DNA from: Halocynthiibacter namhaensis
Lineage (GTDB): Bacteria > Pseudomonadota > Alphaproteobacteria > Rhodobacterales > Rhodobacteraceae
Direction: 5' to 3'
Length of the DNA: 64,000 nt
Assembly: GCF_000812685.1 (NCBI RefSeq)
Contig: NZ_JWIF01000056.1
Coordinates: forward strand, 248,001-312,000
Part shown: positions 1-8,454 of the stretch, one piece after another
Numbering within the stretch: the first letter of the stretch is position 1
Layout: the number at the start of each line of letters is the position of its first letter
Program-made: the position numbers and the translations under genes
The notes under the pieces: generated by a model
What the model was told of the DNA's origin: nothing
Seen by the model: the letters and a program-made list of their open reading frames with translations, nothing else
The model's database searches: none

Positions 1-702
1 GCGCTGGTACATCCCGTGATGTCATGGGGTGGGGATACTGCAGAAACTGTTCTTGTATTGGGGGGCGGCGATGGGCTTGCGATCCGCGAAATACTGAAAC
101 ACCCATCGGTCAAGCGGATCGATCTTGTGGACCTTGATCCAGAAATGACAGGTTTGGGTGAGGAATTTGCCCCTATCGTTAGGCTGAACAATGGCAGCAT
201 GCTGTCCCCATTGGTTAATGTTCATAACGAGGACGCGTTTCTATATGTGAAAGAAACAGATCAGACTTATGATCGCATCATTATCGATTTCCCTGATCCT
301 CACAATGAAGCGTTGTCAAAGCTGTATTCGGTTGAATTTTATGCAATGGTTTCTGGGGTTCTCGCCGAGAACGGGACCATTGTTTCGCAAAGCTCGTCGC
401 CGTTTTTTGCGCCACATTCCTATTGGACGGTTGCAGAAACGCTGAAAGAAATTTTCCCAGAGGTGATAAGTTACAATAGAAGCATTCCGTCCTTTGGCAT
501 TTGGGGGTTCCATATGGCATCAAATGTGGAAGGCGGACAACTTGGGGAATTGCCTGATGGGTTGCGTTCGCTGACGGCGGAAAGCTTTGCCGCAAATCGG
601 ATTTTTACGGCTGATTTGCAGCCAAAGCGTGACCTCAGAGTGAACTCAATTTTCAGCCCATCTATATATGAAGAATACGCGCAAGATCTGAAGAATTTTT
701 GA
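1..702 (+). CDS. Spermidine synthase-like aminopropyltransferase/methyltransferase, 3' part
   Basis: The frame is open from base 1, reading ALVHPVMSWGG before the first possible internal start (GTG at 16), so the 5' end lies outside the window. The visible 233 residues hold a class I SAM-type Rossmann fold: glycine-rich loop VLVLGGGDGLAIREI, acidic DLVDLDP strand end, and IIDFPDPHN where polyamine aminopropyltransferases keep their catalytic aspartate. The ALVHP segment before the glycine loop matches the usual YHEALVHP context of the family. Many relatives carry N-terminal membrane segments, which cannot be checked here. Polyamine synthesis is the family role; the exact substrate is not shown. 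It converges on fliL. Confidence 0.85.
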   Translation, partial: ALVHPVMSWGGDTAETVLVLGGGDGLAIREILKHPSVKRIDLVDLDPEMTGLGEEFAPIVRLNNGSMLSPLVNVHNEDAFLYVKETDQTYDRIIIDFPDPHNEALSKLYSVEFYAMVSGVLAENGTIVSQSSSPFFAPHSYWTVAETLKEIFPEVISYNRSIPSFGIWGFHMASNVEGGQLGELPDGLRSLTAESFAANRIFTADLQPKRDLRVNSIFSPSIYEEYAQDLKNF

Positions 703-705
703 CGC

Positions 706-1230
706 TTACAGATCCTGCCTGATCAGATCTTGGATCAACACATCAATCACGGGCGGGCCCAATTGGCGTCTTGCGGTTTCAAGTAAGGCATTGCGCAGCA
801 GGGTCATCTTATTGCTTTCGGTGAATGCACCATCAAAGCCGCCGATGTTGGCGTGATCAAACATCACTTGCAGGAAAGAATCGCGTAGTTTGGGAAGCTG
901 ACGGAAAACCTCTTCCGTGTTGCCGGGTAAAACTTCGACGCTTAAAGACATGACAACCAGCGCCACGATTTTTTCATCTTTCACCACAGAGACGACAAAT
1001 TGGTTTGCCAGTTTTACAAATTCGCTTGTCTCGGGTGGCTCTTCACCGTCCTCATGCATCTCGTCTGCGGTTCCGTTCGGCATATCAGCCGTCAGGTTTG
1101 CATCATCTCCGGGGCCACATGGGTGAACTTCGACAGGTGGCGGGGGGGGCGGGCGCAGGGCGACCCCTGCGCCAACACCAACCCCGATGCCAACCAATGC
1201 CAGTAGAATAGGTAAAATCTTTCCCATCAC
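706..1230 (-). CDS. fliL: FliL-like flagellar basal body-associated protein
   Basis: 174 residues: one N-terminal membrane helix (about 4-25), a proline run, an acidic linker (about 37-68), and a C-terminal domain containing the FliL-like stretch FVVSVVKDEKIVALVVMSLS and a closing LIQDLIRQDL. FliL proteins are single-pass inner membrane proteins beside the stator that help it hold torque. GTG at 1230 and ATG at 1227 are alternative starts behind an AAGGAG at 1238-1243. It is the last gene of the flgB-to-fliL run, 11 bases after flgH. The sequence is divergent from enteric FliL, so the name rests partly on position. Confidence 0.78.
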   Translation of the reverse strand: MMGKILPILLALVGIGVGVGAGVALRPPPPPPVEVHPCGPGDDANLTADMPNGTADEMHEDGEEPPETSEFVKLANQFVVSVVKDEKIVALVVMSLSVEVLPGNTEEVFRQLPKLRDSFLQVMFDHANIGGFDGAFTESNKMTLLRNALLETARRQLGPPVIDVLIQDLIRQDL

Positions 1231-1241
1231 ATGCAGTCTCC

Positions 1242-1970
1242 TTAGAAGGGCAGTACGATATCGGCGATTTGCTGACCAATACGAGGTTGCTGAACGTCTG
1301 AGATTTGGCCGCGGCCACCATATGAAATGCGCGCCGATGCGATTTTGTCGTAGGTGATTTCATTTTGGCGCGAGACATCTTCGGGCCGTACATAACCAGA
1401 TACGAGAAGCTCTCTGAGTTCGAAATTCACGCGAACTTCTTGAGACCCCTGAAGGGCCAACACACCGTTGGGCAAAACGTCGACAACAGTTGCTGCCACG
1501 CGCAATTCAAGCTTTTCATTCCGGCTTACCGTGCCGCTGCCTGCTGACGCGCTTGTGGAATTCGTTTGCACGAGTGGATCTACGCCAGCACCGGTCGGGA
1601 GGCCTGCCGCGATACGCTGTGGGATGCCCAAAAGCTGAGGGATACCCATGCTTTCATTCCCAGAACGGCTTCGGTTTGTGGCGTTGGATATCTCGGCCTT
1701 ATCATCAATTTTGATCACAACTGTCAGGATGTCTCCCCGCAAGGACGCACGTCGATCCCCAAGAAGCGATCCACGACTGCGTGTCCAAAGTGACGATCCG
1801 TCATTGGGCTGGGGTGCAACCAATGACACGGTCAGACCAGGCGTGATCATTGCGGTTTGTTCGGCCCCGCCTTCCGGTGCGACGAATTCGGGTGCGCGGC
1901 CAACGTTTTCAAGCCGAGTACAGGCTGTGACGGTGAAAACAGCAGATAGAAGTAGAAAGATGCGTAACAT
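1242..1970 (-). CDS. flgH: Flagellar L-ring protein FlgH
   Basis: 242 residues, normal for FlgH. The signal peptide ends in a lipobox with Cys17 (TVTAC), as expected for the outer membrane lipoprotein that forms the L ring around the rod. Typical stretches follow: SLWTRSRGSLLGDRRA, GDILTVVIKIDDKAEI, and near the C terminus VNFELRELLVSGYVRPEDV with ISYGGRGQI. Relatives assemble in the outer membrane with the FlgI P ring. The gene lies 12 bases after flgA and just before fliL, so it is probably part of one transcript starting at flgB. Confidence 0.94.
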   Translation of the reverse strand: MLRIFLLLSAVFTVTACTRLENVGRAPEFVAPEGGAEQTAMITPGLTVSLVAPQPNDGSSLWTRSRGSLLGDRRASLRGDILTVVIKIDDKAEISNATNRSRSGNESMGIPQLLGIPQRIAAGLPTGAGVDPLVQTNSTSASAGSGTVSRNEKLELRVAATVVDVLPNGVLALQGSQEVRVNFELRELLVSGYVRPEDVSRQNEITYDKIASARISYGGRGQISDVQQPRIGQQIADIVLPF

Positions 1971-1982
1971 TTTGTATCCTTG

Positions 1983-2408
1983 TTAATACTGGATCAGGAC
2001 AGTGCCATTGGGCATGGCGCGCCCGCTGACAGTTGTGCGAGATGATAAGTTCATGATGCGCACGTATTCGCCGGGGGCAGCGCGATCTAAGGCGCGCCCT
2101 TCCGTGGTGATCACCAAGCCGTTGGCATTAAACACCAAAGGCACCACTTGGTTTCGATTGATTACAGCGGCGGGGCCCACATCGCCGGGGCGCACAGGGC
2201 GACCTGCGTAAAGTGTGACGCGGGCTTCCAGACCTTGGATGTCGCTGATTTGCGTTAGGCTGCCCAATGTATCGCCCGTGGCTATGACGAAATCCGCAGA
2301 TGACAGGACGGTTTGACTGCGGATCGTGCGGGCGGCCACTAAAGTGTCTGCCATAACTGGCGTTGCTGTGATGACAAACAAAACGGATGTGAGGGTGAAT
2401 AACTTCAT
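1983..2408 (-). CDS. flgA: Flagellar P-ring formation chaperone FlgA
   Basis: 141 residues with a cleavable signal peptide (cut near the VMA-DTLVAAR junction) and an SAF-like domain: TIRSQTVLSSADF, LYAGRPVRPGDV, NRNQVVPLVF. The C-terminal half matches FlgA (ALDRAAPGEYVRIMNLSSR, GRAMPNGTV). FlgA is a periplasmic chaperone for P-ring (FlgI) assembly. It is the short form seen in alphaproteobacteria. The ATG overlaps the flgG stop by one base (TGATG), which suggests translational coupling. flgI itself is not in the window. Confidence 0.91.
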   Translation of the reverse strand: MKLFTLTSVLFVITATPVMADTLVAARTIRSQTVLSSADFVIATGDTLGSLTQISDIQGLEARVTLYAGRPVRPGDVGPAAVINRNQVVPLVFNANGLVITTEGRALDRAAPGEYVRIMNLSSRTTVSGRAMPNGTVLIQY

Positions 2409-3193
2409 CAGCGGATCTGCGTCGTCGCGCCGAGCATCTGATCGGCCGCTGTGATGACTTTGGCATTTAATTCATAGCCGCGTTGGGCTTCGATCAATTC
2501 TGTGACTTCCCGCACAGCATCCACGGAACTATCTTCCAAATACCCTTGGCGCAAAGTCCCAAGCCCATCGACGCCAGGCGTTCCGACCACGGCTGGGCCA
2601 GAAGCAGGTGTTTCCAAAAACAGGTTCGATCCGATGGCTTCCATGCCCTTGGCATTGGTGAAGTTCGCCAAAGTGATCGCGCCAATTTGCTGCGCTTGAA
2701 CTTGTCCTGTGAAATAGGCGTAAACTTCGCCTTCGGCGTTGATTGAAATGCTGCGGGCGTCATTGGGAATAGTGATGTCCGGGACGACGGGGTATCCATC
2801 TGACGTAACGATTTGCCCCTCGCCTGAGCGCTTTAAGCCACCGTCGCGTGTATAGGCTGCGGCACCATTTGGCAGGGTGACCTCAAGGTATCCGTTGCCT
2901 TCGATCGCAAGATCAAGGTCGCCACCAGTGGGCGACAGGGAACCCTGTGCCAACTGCACGGAAACAGAGGTCGGCCTGACGCCAAGGCCAAGTTGAACAC
3001 CGGTTGGAACCACGGTCCCATCTGAGGCGTTGATTGTACCAGCGCGGGTCATTTGCTGATAGTGTAGGTCCGCGAATTCCGCACGGCGCGCGTTATAGCC
3101 GGTGGTGTTCATATTCGCGAGGTTGTTGGAAATCGTTTCCACCCGCATCTGTTGGGCGCTCATGCCGGTTGCTGCTATTTTTAGTGCTCGCAT
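2408..3193 (-). CDS. flgG: Flagellar distal rod protein FlgG
   Basis: 261 residues, the standard FlgG length. The N terminus MRALKIAATGMSAQQ followed by ISNNLANMNTTGYNARRAEF is the rod/hook motif shared by axial proteins. The middle has DLAIEGNGYLEV and AYTRDGGLKRSGEGQIVT; the C terminus has GYLEDSSVDAVREVTELIE and a heptad-rich coiled-coil end. FlgG forms the distal rod and is exported by the flagellar type III system without a signal peptide. A strong GGGAGG lies just upstream of the ATG at 3193. It follows flgF by 12 bases and is coupled to flgA. Confidence 0.96.
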   Translation of the reverse strand: MRALKIAATGMSAQQMRVETISNNLANMNTTGYNARRAEFADLHYQQMTRAGTINASDGTVVPTGVQLGLGVRPTSVSVQLAQGSLSPTGGDLDLAIEGNGYLEVTLPNGAAAYTRDGGLKRSGEGQIVTSDGYPVVPDITIPNDARSISINAEGEVYAYFTGQVQAQQIGAITLANFTNAKGMEAIGSNLFLETPASGPAVVGTPGVDGLGTLRQGYLEDSSVDAVREVTELIEAQRGYELNAKVITAADQMLGATTQIR

Positions 3194-3205
3194 AACTGTC
3201 CCTCC

Positions 3206-3925
3206 TTATGATGAACCAAGCGTGCGCATGACACTGCGGATCCGCTCGTCTTCTTTATCCATGAAACCTTGGCCAAGCTCATAGGCGCGTTGAACTTCAA
3301 TCATGCGCGTGATTTCGGCGACGGGGTCAACGTTTGAACTTTCAATAAACCCTTGCAGAATTGCGCTGCCTTCAACGGGAATAGTTCCGGCGTCTGAAAT
3401 AAATCTAACGCCGTCTTCGCGTCTCATTTGGTTGGGATCTGCGGGGGAATATAAGCCGATCTGTGCCAATGGCGTGTTGCCCGCCGATAGGGTGCCATCC
3501 GCTGCGAGATTGATACTTGGCGCATCCGGAGGCACGAACACTGGCGACCCACCATTGTCTAAAAGGCGATACCCTTCCGGGGTAACCAATTCGCCTTCGG
3601 GACTGGGCGTGAAGCTTCCGGCGCGTGTTAAACGTTCGCCTGCCGGGGTTTCGATAAGGAAAAATCCTGCCCCTTCGATGGCGAAATCGAATGTTCCCGC
3701 GGTTTGTGTCAATGTGCCTTGCATGAGGGATGTGTTTTTGACGTTTGCTGTCGCCATGGACAGGCTGTCATTTTCACCTTCAAGTCGCTTGACGTGTTCC
3801 GCGAATATTAACCCTTCACGGCGGTAACCAGAGGTGGACATATTCGCCAGATTATTCGCGACCGTCTGCATCTCGCGCATAAGCCCGGATTGGCGTGTTA
3901 AAGCGGTGTAACCAGCGTTGTCCAT
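3206..3925 (-). CDS. flgF: Flagellar proximal rod protein FlgF
   Basis: 239 residues. The axial-protein N terminus (MDNAGYTALTRQSGL, then VANNLANMSTSGYRREG) and C terminus (GFIESSNVDPVAEITRMIE) are present. It differs from FlgG in lacking the FlgG-type insert and in the FDFAIEGAGFFLIETP strand pair, the usual FlgF signature. FlgF is a proximal rod subunit exported by the flagellar secretion system. Its ribosome site (GGGAGG) overlaps the stop of fliQ, which ends one base upstream. Gene order fliQ-flgF-flgG is the usual arrangement in Rhodobacteraceae. Confidence 0.94.
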   Translation of the reverse strand: MDNAGYTALTRQSGLMREMQTVANNLANMSTSGYRREGLIFAEHVKRLEGENDSLSMATANVKNTSLMQGTLTQTAGTFDFAIEGAGFFLIETPAGERLTRAGSFTPSPEGELVTPEGYRLLDNGGSPVFVPPDAPSINLAADGTLSAGNTPLAQIGLYSPADPNQMRREDGVRFISDAGTIPVEGSAILQGFIESSNVDPVAEITRMIEVQRAYELGQGFMDKEDERIRSVMRTLGSS

Positions 3926-3926
3926 C

Positions 3927-4193
3927 CTACCCTCCCGCGATGATTGGGATGATCTGGACTTGGAAGAAACTTGTCAGTGCACGTGACATAAAGTTCATCG
4001 AAAACCAGAAAACAAGGACGATGGCGAGCAGTTTGGGAACAAAAGTTAGGGTCATCTCTTGCACCGAGGTCAGTGCTTGAAACAAGCCGACCACAAGGCC
4101 CGTCACCAATGCAACAGTTAGGATCGGCGTCGAGACCGTCACCGCCACCCATAGGCCCTGTCGTAGCACGTCAAAGAACATTGATTCCGTCAT
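3927..4193 (-). CDS. fliQ: Flagellar export apparatus protein FliQ
   Basis: 88 residues with two membrane helices: VAVTVSTPILTVALVTGLVVG and, after the short conserved loop QALTSVQEMTLTFVPKL, LAIVLVFWFSMNF. This loop is the FliQ/SctS signature. FliQ packs with FliP and FliR in the export gate. I chose ATG at 4193 (MTESMFF) because upstream residues in the same frame are arginine-rich, unlike the family, and overlap fliE. It sits between fliE and flgF; FliP and FliR are not encoded in the window. Confidence 0.94.
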   Translation of the reverse strand: MTESMFFDVLRQGLWVAVTVSTPILTVALVTGLVVGLFQALTSVQEMTLTFVPKLLAIVLVFWFSMNFMSRALTSFFQVQIIPIIAGG

Positions 4194-4203
4194 GTTGTGC
4201 TCC

Positions 4204-4494
4204 TCAGACAGGCATCCGCAAAATTTCTTGGTAGGCCGACACAACCTTGTCGCGCACAGTGACTGCCGTTTCGACGGCCAGCTCTGTCTGGGCCAGGGCT
4301 TGGACAAGCGCGTGTGAATCAGCGCCACCCGTCATGGCAGCTTTGGCGGTGTTTTCGCCCTGCTGTAATGTCTGTGCAAAATCTCCCGCAGCTTTTGCAA
4401 AGCCGGCAGCCGCTCCGTCCTCTCCCGTTTTAGGAGAAGTAGCGGGGCGGGTTGCAGCATATTGCTGTGCTGCGATTGTTGATCGGATATCCAT
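4204..4494 (-). CDS. fliE: Flagellar hook-basal body complex protein FliE
   Basis: 96 residues, typical for FliE, the adaptor between the MS ring/export gate and the proximal rod. The C terminus carries the family pattern: SHALVQALAQTELAVETAVT, then VRDKVVSAYQEILRMPV. The N terminus is a variable, alanine-rich segment. The ATG at 4494 follows flgC by 11 bases and a CTCC-type complement of a ribosome site. Position between flgC and fliQ is as in other alphaproteobacteria. Confidence 0.92.
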   Translation of the reverse strand: MDIRSTIAAQQYAATRPATSPKTGEDGAAAGFAKAAGDFAQTLQQGENTAKAAMTGGADSHALVQALAQTELAVETAVTVRDKVVSAYQEILRMPV

Positions 4495-4505
4495 TCTGGT
4501 CTCCT

Positions 4506-4898
4506 TTACCGGCGCAGAAGTTGAAGCAGGCTGGACGACATTTGCCGTGCCTGATCAAACATTTTGAGGTTCGCCTCATAGCTGCGCTGCGCTTCGCGCG
4601 CGTCTGCGATTTCGACAACCAGATCGACATTTGATCCATCATAATTGCCGTTTCCATCAGCAAGCGGATGAGATGGGTCAAATATCTGTTCCAGCTCGCT
4701 TTGATCCAACCGAATTGGACCAGCCTGCACCTTTCCGGTGCCGATCCCCCGTGAAATGACTTCTTCGAAGCTCACTATTTTGCGGTGAAAACCGGGGGTG
4801 TCTGCATTCGCTATGTTTTCCGAAACATGACGTAGACGCATAGATTGCGCCTTCATTCCGCTGGCAGATAGGGCAAGGGTATCCGAAAAATCACTCAT
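4506..4898 (-). CDS. flgC: Flagellar proximal rod protein FlgC
   Basis: 130 residues. The N-terminal axial motif is clear (LALSASGMKAQSMRLRHVSENIANADTPGFHRK). The C terminus has YDGSNVDLVVEIADAREAQRSYEANLKMFDQARQM, the FlgC helix that stacks in the rod. No signal peptide; exported by the flagellar type III apparatus. The ATG is at 4898, 11 bases after the flgB stop. It forms a flgB-flgC-fliE-fliQ block. Confidence 0.96.
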   Translation of the reverse strand: MSDFSDTLALSASGMKAQSMRLRHVSENIANADTPGFHRKIVSFEEVISRGIGTGKVQAGPIRLDQSELEQIFDPSHPLADGNGNYDGSNVDLVVEIADAREAQRSYEANLKMFDQARQMSSSLLQLLRR

Positions 4899-4909
4899 AT
4901 CATCGCCTC

Positions 4910-5296
4910 CTATTGGCCAAGCGTTGTGCGTAAAATTTTGAGAGAAGAGCTGTAGATCGTCAGCGCCATATCGTGCTGGCGTTTGACGTCTGTTGCGTTC
5001 AACATTTCATGTTCAAGCGACACTGTGTTGCCATTTGGGCTTTCAGTGCCGGGTGTTGGGTCGATGCGTATCTTTGCAGTGATGGTTTCTTCACCGGGCA
5101 GGATATGCCCCGTGCGAGTTGCCGTTAAACCGCCATCTGTTTGGGTTTTATACGTATCAGAAAAAGATGCGACATCACGGGATTGATACCCTGGCGTGTC
5201 TGCATTCGCGATGTTCTGGGCGACCGCTGACTGGCGGGTCGCTGCATGTTCGGCCATGGCCTGGGCCATGTTGAAGATTTCTATCTTATTAAGCAT
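4910..5296 (-). CDS. flgB: Flagellar proximal rod protein FlgB
   Basis: 128 residues from ATG 5296 (MLNKIEIFNMAQAM). This start has a GGGAGA ribosome site 9 bases upstream and begins exactly where FlgB proteins do; an in-frame start at 5323 would add nine unconserved residues. Motifs: AVAQNIANADTPGYQSRDV near the N terminus and LEHEMLNATDVKRQHDMALTIY at the C terminus. First gene of the rod/ring run reading to fliL, divergent from fliI across 93 bases, which should hold both promoters. Confidence 0.94.
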   Translation of the reverse strand: MLNKIEIFNMAQAMAEHAATRQSAVAQNIANADTPGYQSRDVASFSDTYKTQTDGGLTATRTGHILPGEETITAKIRIDPTPGTESPNGNTVSLEHEMLNATDVKRQHDMALTIYSSSLKILRTTLGQ

Positions 5297-5389
5297 CGGG
5301 GCTTCTCCCTCGATCGGTTTCAACTAAGCCTTAACCCTGATTCCTTTAGAAATAGTTTCAGAGCACATAGGCGACCAGAAGGGCCCGAC

Positions 5390-6742
5390 ATGACGGATGC
5401 ATTGAATGATCTAAAACCCGGCAGGGTAAATATGAAGGGTTTGCTCGCTGAGTTTTCGACGCTGACCACTTGTCAAGCTATTGGCAGGGTTGAAGAAATA
5501 CATGCAACTACCCTGACCGTACGTGGACTTTCTGGGGTTGCTGGTCTGGGCGAACAGGTTGCGATCAACACGGAAACAGGTCGGCGCGTAACGGGTGAGA
5601 TTCTTCAAATGAATCAGTCGACGGTCACGATAATGCCGGATCAGAATTTGGAAGGTGTAGCCATCGGAGACGAAGCAATGTTGCTTGGGCCGAATACAAT
5701 CGCACCAGATAACAGCTGGATCGGGCATGTGATTGATCCGGCTGGGCAGCCGATTGATGGCTCGTTTTTGATGCGTGGATCAAAGGAGAGATCACTGCGA
5801 AATGCGCCGCCAAACGCAACGAAGCGCCGTGCGCTGGGTGCACGTCTAGAGACGGGGATTGCCGTTTTTAATACGCTGTTGCCGCTGGTACGGGGGCAAC
5901 GATTGGGGTTGTTTTCTGGCTCGGGCGTCGGGAAATCGACGCTGTTGTCAAAATTCGCAAAAGGCACGCAAGCTGATGTTGTTGTCATTGCATTGATCGG
6001 CGAGCGTGGGCGCGAAGTCCGGGAATTTGTTGATTCCGTTCTTGGGCCTGAAGGGATGAAGCGATCCGTCGTTATCGCGGCGACATCTGATCAGTCTCCT
6101 CTTGTGCGCCGACGCTGTGTGTTGACCGCTATGGGGGTTGCTGAACATTTTCGAGATCAGGGTTTGCATGTATTGTTATTGGCGGATTCAGTTACGCGGT
6201 TTGCGGAAGCGCATCGAGAGGTTGCACTTGCGTCGGGTGAACAAGGTTCATTGCGGGGGTTTCCGCCGTCAACCTCTCATATGATTATGTCGTTGTGTGA
6301 ACGTGCGGGGCCCGGTGAAGGACATGCAGGTGACATCACGGCGATCTTTACAATATTGGTCGCGGGGTCGGATATGGACGAGCCCATTGCAGATATTTTA
6401 CGCGGGGTTTTAGATGGGCATGTTATATTGGATCGCCAAATTGCTGAACGCGGGAGGTTTCCGGCCGTAGATTTATTGCGATCAGTTTCCAGAAGTTTAC
6501 CTGAAGCCGCAAGCCAAGAAGAGAACGAAATCATCACCCAAGCGAGACGTTTACTTGGCGCATATGATCGGGCGGAAATGATGATCCAAGCTGGGTTGTA
6601 TGCGGCTGGGTCTGATCCGGTGATTGACGCATCTATCAAGATATGGCCTGCCCTCGATCAATTTTTATCTGAAGATGAAAGTGAGAATTGTTCAGTCAGT
6701 TTTGAACGACTGAAGCAGGCAATTTCTCCTGCCCTTGAGTAG
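5390..6742 (+). CDS. fliI: Flagellum-specific export ATPase FliI
   Basis: 450 residues from ATG 5390 (MTDALNDLKPG); the frame stays open upstream but would cross the flgB promoter region. The Walker A loop SGSGVGKSTL lies at about 176-185, GERGREVREFVD follows as in all FliI/F1-beta-like ATPases, and the Walker B strand is LHVLLLADSVTRFAEAHREV (about 257-276). FliI hexamers energise unfolding and delivery of export substrates at the flagellar base. FliH is not next to it; the gene stands alone, divergent from flgB and convergent with the DUF1217 gene. Confidence 0.96.
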   Translation: MTDALNDLKPGRVNMKGLLAEFSTLTTCQAIGRVEEIHATTLTVRGLSGVAGLGEQVAINTETGRRVTGEILQMNQSTVTIMPDQNLEGVAIGDEAMLLGPNTIAPDNSWIGHVIDPAGQPIDGSFLMRGSKERSLRNAPPNATKRRALGARLETGIAVFNTLLPLVRGQRLGLFSGSGVGKSTLLSKFAKGTQADVVVIALIGERGREVREFVDSVLGPEGMKRSVVIAATSDQSPLVRRRCVLTAMGVAEHFRDQGLHVLLLADSVTRFAEAHREVALASGEQGSLRGFPPSTSHMIMSLCERAGPGEGHAGDITAIFTILVAGSDMDEPIADILRGVLDGHVILDRQIAERGRFPAVDLLRSVSRSLPEAASQEENEIITQARRLLGAYDRAEMMIQAGLYAAGSDPVIDASIKIWPALDQFLSEDESENCSVSFERLKQAISPALE

Positions 6743-6757
6743 GTGAAATTATGTCGC

Positions 6758-7570
6758 TTAAAAAAATGAGCGGGGGCCAGCTGATTGCAGCAGCGTCAGG
6801 GCCGTTTGGCCGGCAGATGCTTTGGCACTAAAGTTCTGTGCTTCGGAACGTATCAAGAAATTCCGTATTAGTTTTTCTCGTAGGGCAGGATCACTAAATT
6901 GTTCAATAGTAGTGGCCCCATAGTCACGCTGGGCTCTGTCTTGGAATACGTTCAGTTGTTTGTCTAAATCCAATGCTGCAAAGTTTGACGACATTCCAAA
7001 GGCTGTGTCGAAGACTTGACGCAGGGGGGCATTCCCCATCATCGAAAACCACTTGGCTGTATCCGATATGTTGCGGTTTGCAACTGCATCAAGATCGCGG
7101 TCCGCTGCCAGTGCCAATCTCATGTTTGAATCTTGATCTCCCACAGCGATTTCAAACTTCTTATCTAAGAACTTTGAAGTGATTTCGTTTGAGAAATCTG
7201 ACAGTTGGGTGCGTGGGACGTCGAAATCACCAAAGCCAAAAGCTTTGGTGAACTCTAGGTAGCGCTTATCGGACAGTCGGCTTGCCAAGCTAGTGGGATC
7301 TAATGTGCTGCTCTCTAAAATTTGTTGAATGAACGCTTTACTGTTTATGTCTTCTTCGAGCCCAAATGCGCCGAGACTGACTTCAAGCAACTGACGATCG
7401 TTGACCAACTGTTCTGCTGTCTTGATGCTCGCAATATTGTCAGAAAAGTTCTTGACCTGACGCGAGACGAGAGATCCTTGTTCAAAGGTAGTTTGTTGTT
7501 GTTCGAGCGTGCGAGAAAGAAAGGCCCAACCGGGGTATCCTGAAAACGGGAGCAGAGGTTGAAACGTCAT
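6758..7570 (-). CDS. DUF1217 flagellar-locus protein
   Basis: 270 residues, soluble, with no signal peptide. The N terminus MTFQPLLPFSGYPGWAFL followed by LEQQQTTFEQGSLVSRQVKNF and the repeated helical units (SLASRLSDKRYLEFTKAFGFG; PALREKLIRNFLIRSEAQNF) match the DUF1217 family, which in Rhodobacterales sits beside flagellar genes, often flaF/flbT. Function is unknown. The ATG overlaps the flbT stop by four bases (ATGA), so it is translationally coupled to flbT and flaF and probably serves flagellin expression or filament assembly; that role is inferred only from position. Confidence 0.82.
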   Translation of the reverse strand: MTFQPLLPFSGYPGWAFLSRTLEQQQTTFEQGSLVSRQVKNFSDNIASIKTAEQLVNDRQLLEVSLGAFGLEEDINSKAFIQQILESSTLDPTSLASRLSDKRYLEFTKAFGFGDFDVPRTQLSDFSNEITSKFLDKKFEIAVGDQDSNMRLALAADRDLDAVANRNISDTAKWFSMMGNAPLRQVFDTAFGMSSNFAALDLDKQLNVFQDRAQRDYGATTIEQFSDPALREKLIRNFLIRSEAQNFSAKASAGQTALTLLQSAGPRSFF

Positions 7571-7980
7571 GAGGTGTGGCCGCTCGCGCTGGCAAGTAGC
7601 CGCTCTTCGCGTGGTAAAAGAGTTCGAAGTGCCTTCAAAGCTTGATAAAACTGATCTGATACCACTGCATCTGTTGCCGCCGAGAGTTGTCGCCGGCTGT
7701 CATCGTCGGTGAAAACTTGACTTAACTGTTCTATCCCGCGAAGCAGCTGCATTCTCGCTTCGTCTTTATCGGTATCGCCTGACAGAACCAGTTGTACAAT
7801 ATAACAGACCCGGCGGGTTGGTGTATTGACCTCTTCAGGGTGAATCGCGTCTCGTAGGCGCAATATGTTTGCGTTTGGGGTGATGATTGACAGTCGACTT
7901 CTTCGATCACCATTCTCAATGACGGCACCATTGATCAACACACGCTCGCGCGGGGCAAGTTTTAAGACAAGACCACTCAT
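7567..7980 (-). CDS. flbT: Flagellar biosynthesis repressor FlbT
   Basis: 137 residues. The N terminus SGLVLKLAPRERVLINGAVIENGDRRSRL is diagnostic of FlbT; later RLRDAIHPEEVNTPTRRVCYIVQLVLSGD is also conserved. In Caulobacter, FlbT binds the 5' untranslated region of flagellin mRNA and promotes its decay until the hook is complete. Here the gene overlaps flaF upstream (ATGA at 7977-7980) and the DUF1217 gene downstream, making a three-gene coupled unit next to flagellin. A small hairpin in the flagellin leader (9946-9959) is a candidate target. Confidence 0.92.
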   Translation of the reverse strand: MSGLVLKLAPRERVLINGAVIENGDRRSRLSIITPNANILRLRDAIHPEEVNTPTRRVCYIVQLVLSGDTDKDEARMQLLRGIEQLSQVFTDDDSRRQLSAATDAVVSDQFYQALKALRTLLPREERLLASASGHTS

Positions 7981-8357
7981 TTTACGTGATCCTGTGCGCG
8001 TAAGCCGCGCATAATGGTGGTGTTGATATCTATAAGTGCAGTGAGCGTTGCATCCCCTTTCAGGACTTTGCTGCTGTGACGTGTCGTAAACTCAGCGAGG
8101 CTGAAAATTCGAGCTCTCAAGTCTACGGGCAGTTGGTTGTCTTCGCTGACAACGTCTGATGCGAGGCGTGACCACAGTTGACGATTGTCATGAATAGCGT
8201 GTGCGATTTCAGGGATGTGTTGGGGGCTTCGTGCTGCCGCAAACATAAGTTTGCGCGTTACGTCGGCAAAGGCTTCATATTCATTGGCACTTGGCGTGCG
8301 AATTGTTGAAGCGTTGGTACCTGAATAGGCCGTTTTGGCCATGTGATATGCGTTCAA
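7977..8357 (-). CDS. flaF: Flagellin synthesis regulator FlaF
   Basis: 126 residues if translation starts at TTG 8357, giving an N terminus (M)NAYHMAKTAYSG that matches the usual FlaF start MNAYQMAKxAY. A GGAAGGAAA ribosome site lies 5-13 bases upstream of this TTG; the earlier TTG at 8381 has no such site and adds eight unconserved residues. Downstream conserved stretches: SANEYEAFADVTRKLMFAA and DNRQLWSRLASDV. FlaF is needed for flagellin synthesis or secretion in alphaproteobacteria and acts opposite to FlbT. The stop overlaps flbT. It lies about 100 bases downstream of fliC on the same strand. Confidence 0.88.
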   Translation of the reverse strand: MNAYHMAKTAYSGTNASTIRTPSANEYEAFADVTRKLMFAAARSPQHIPEIAHAIHDNRQLWSRLASDVVSEDNQLPVDLRARIFSLAEFTTRHSSKVLKGDATLTALIDINTTIMRGLRAQDHVK

Positions 8358-8415
8358 GTCATTTCCTTCCAATGACAGCAATATTCAGTTCACGGATTTT
8401 ACCGTGACAGCGAGT

Positions 8416-8441
8416 GGTGAGGCCCATGAATGGGCCCCACC
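8416..8441 (-). terminator. Stem-loop between fliC and flaF
   Basis: On the minus strand, GGTGGGGCCCA and TGGGCCTCACC pair into an 11-bp stem with one G-U pair and a four-base loop. It lies 13 bases after the fliC stop. No T run follows, so it may act as a processing or stability hairpin protecting flagellin mRNA rather than a full terminator. Confidence 0.45.
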
Positions 8442-8454
8442 GAATTCATGTCGA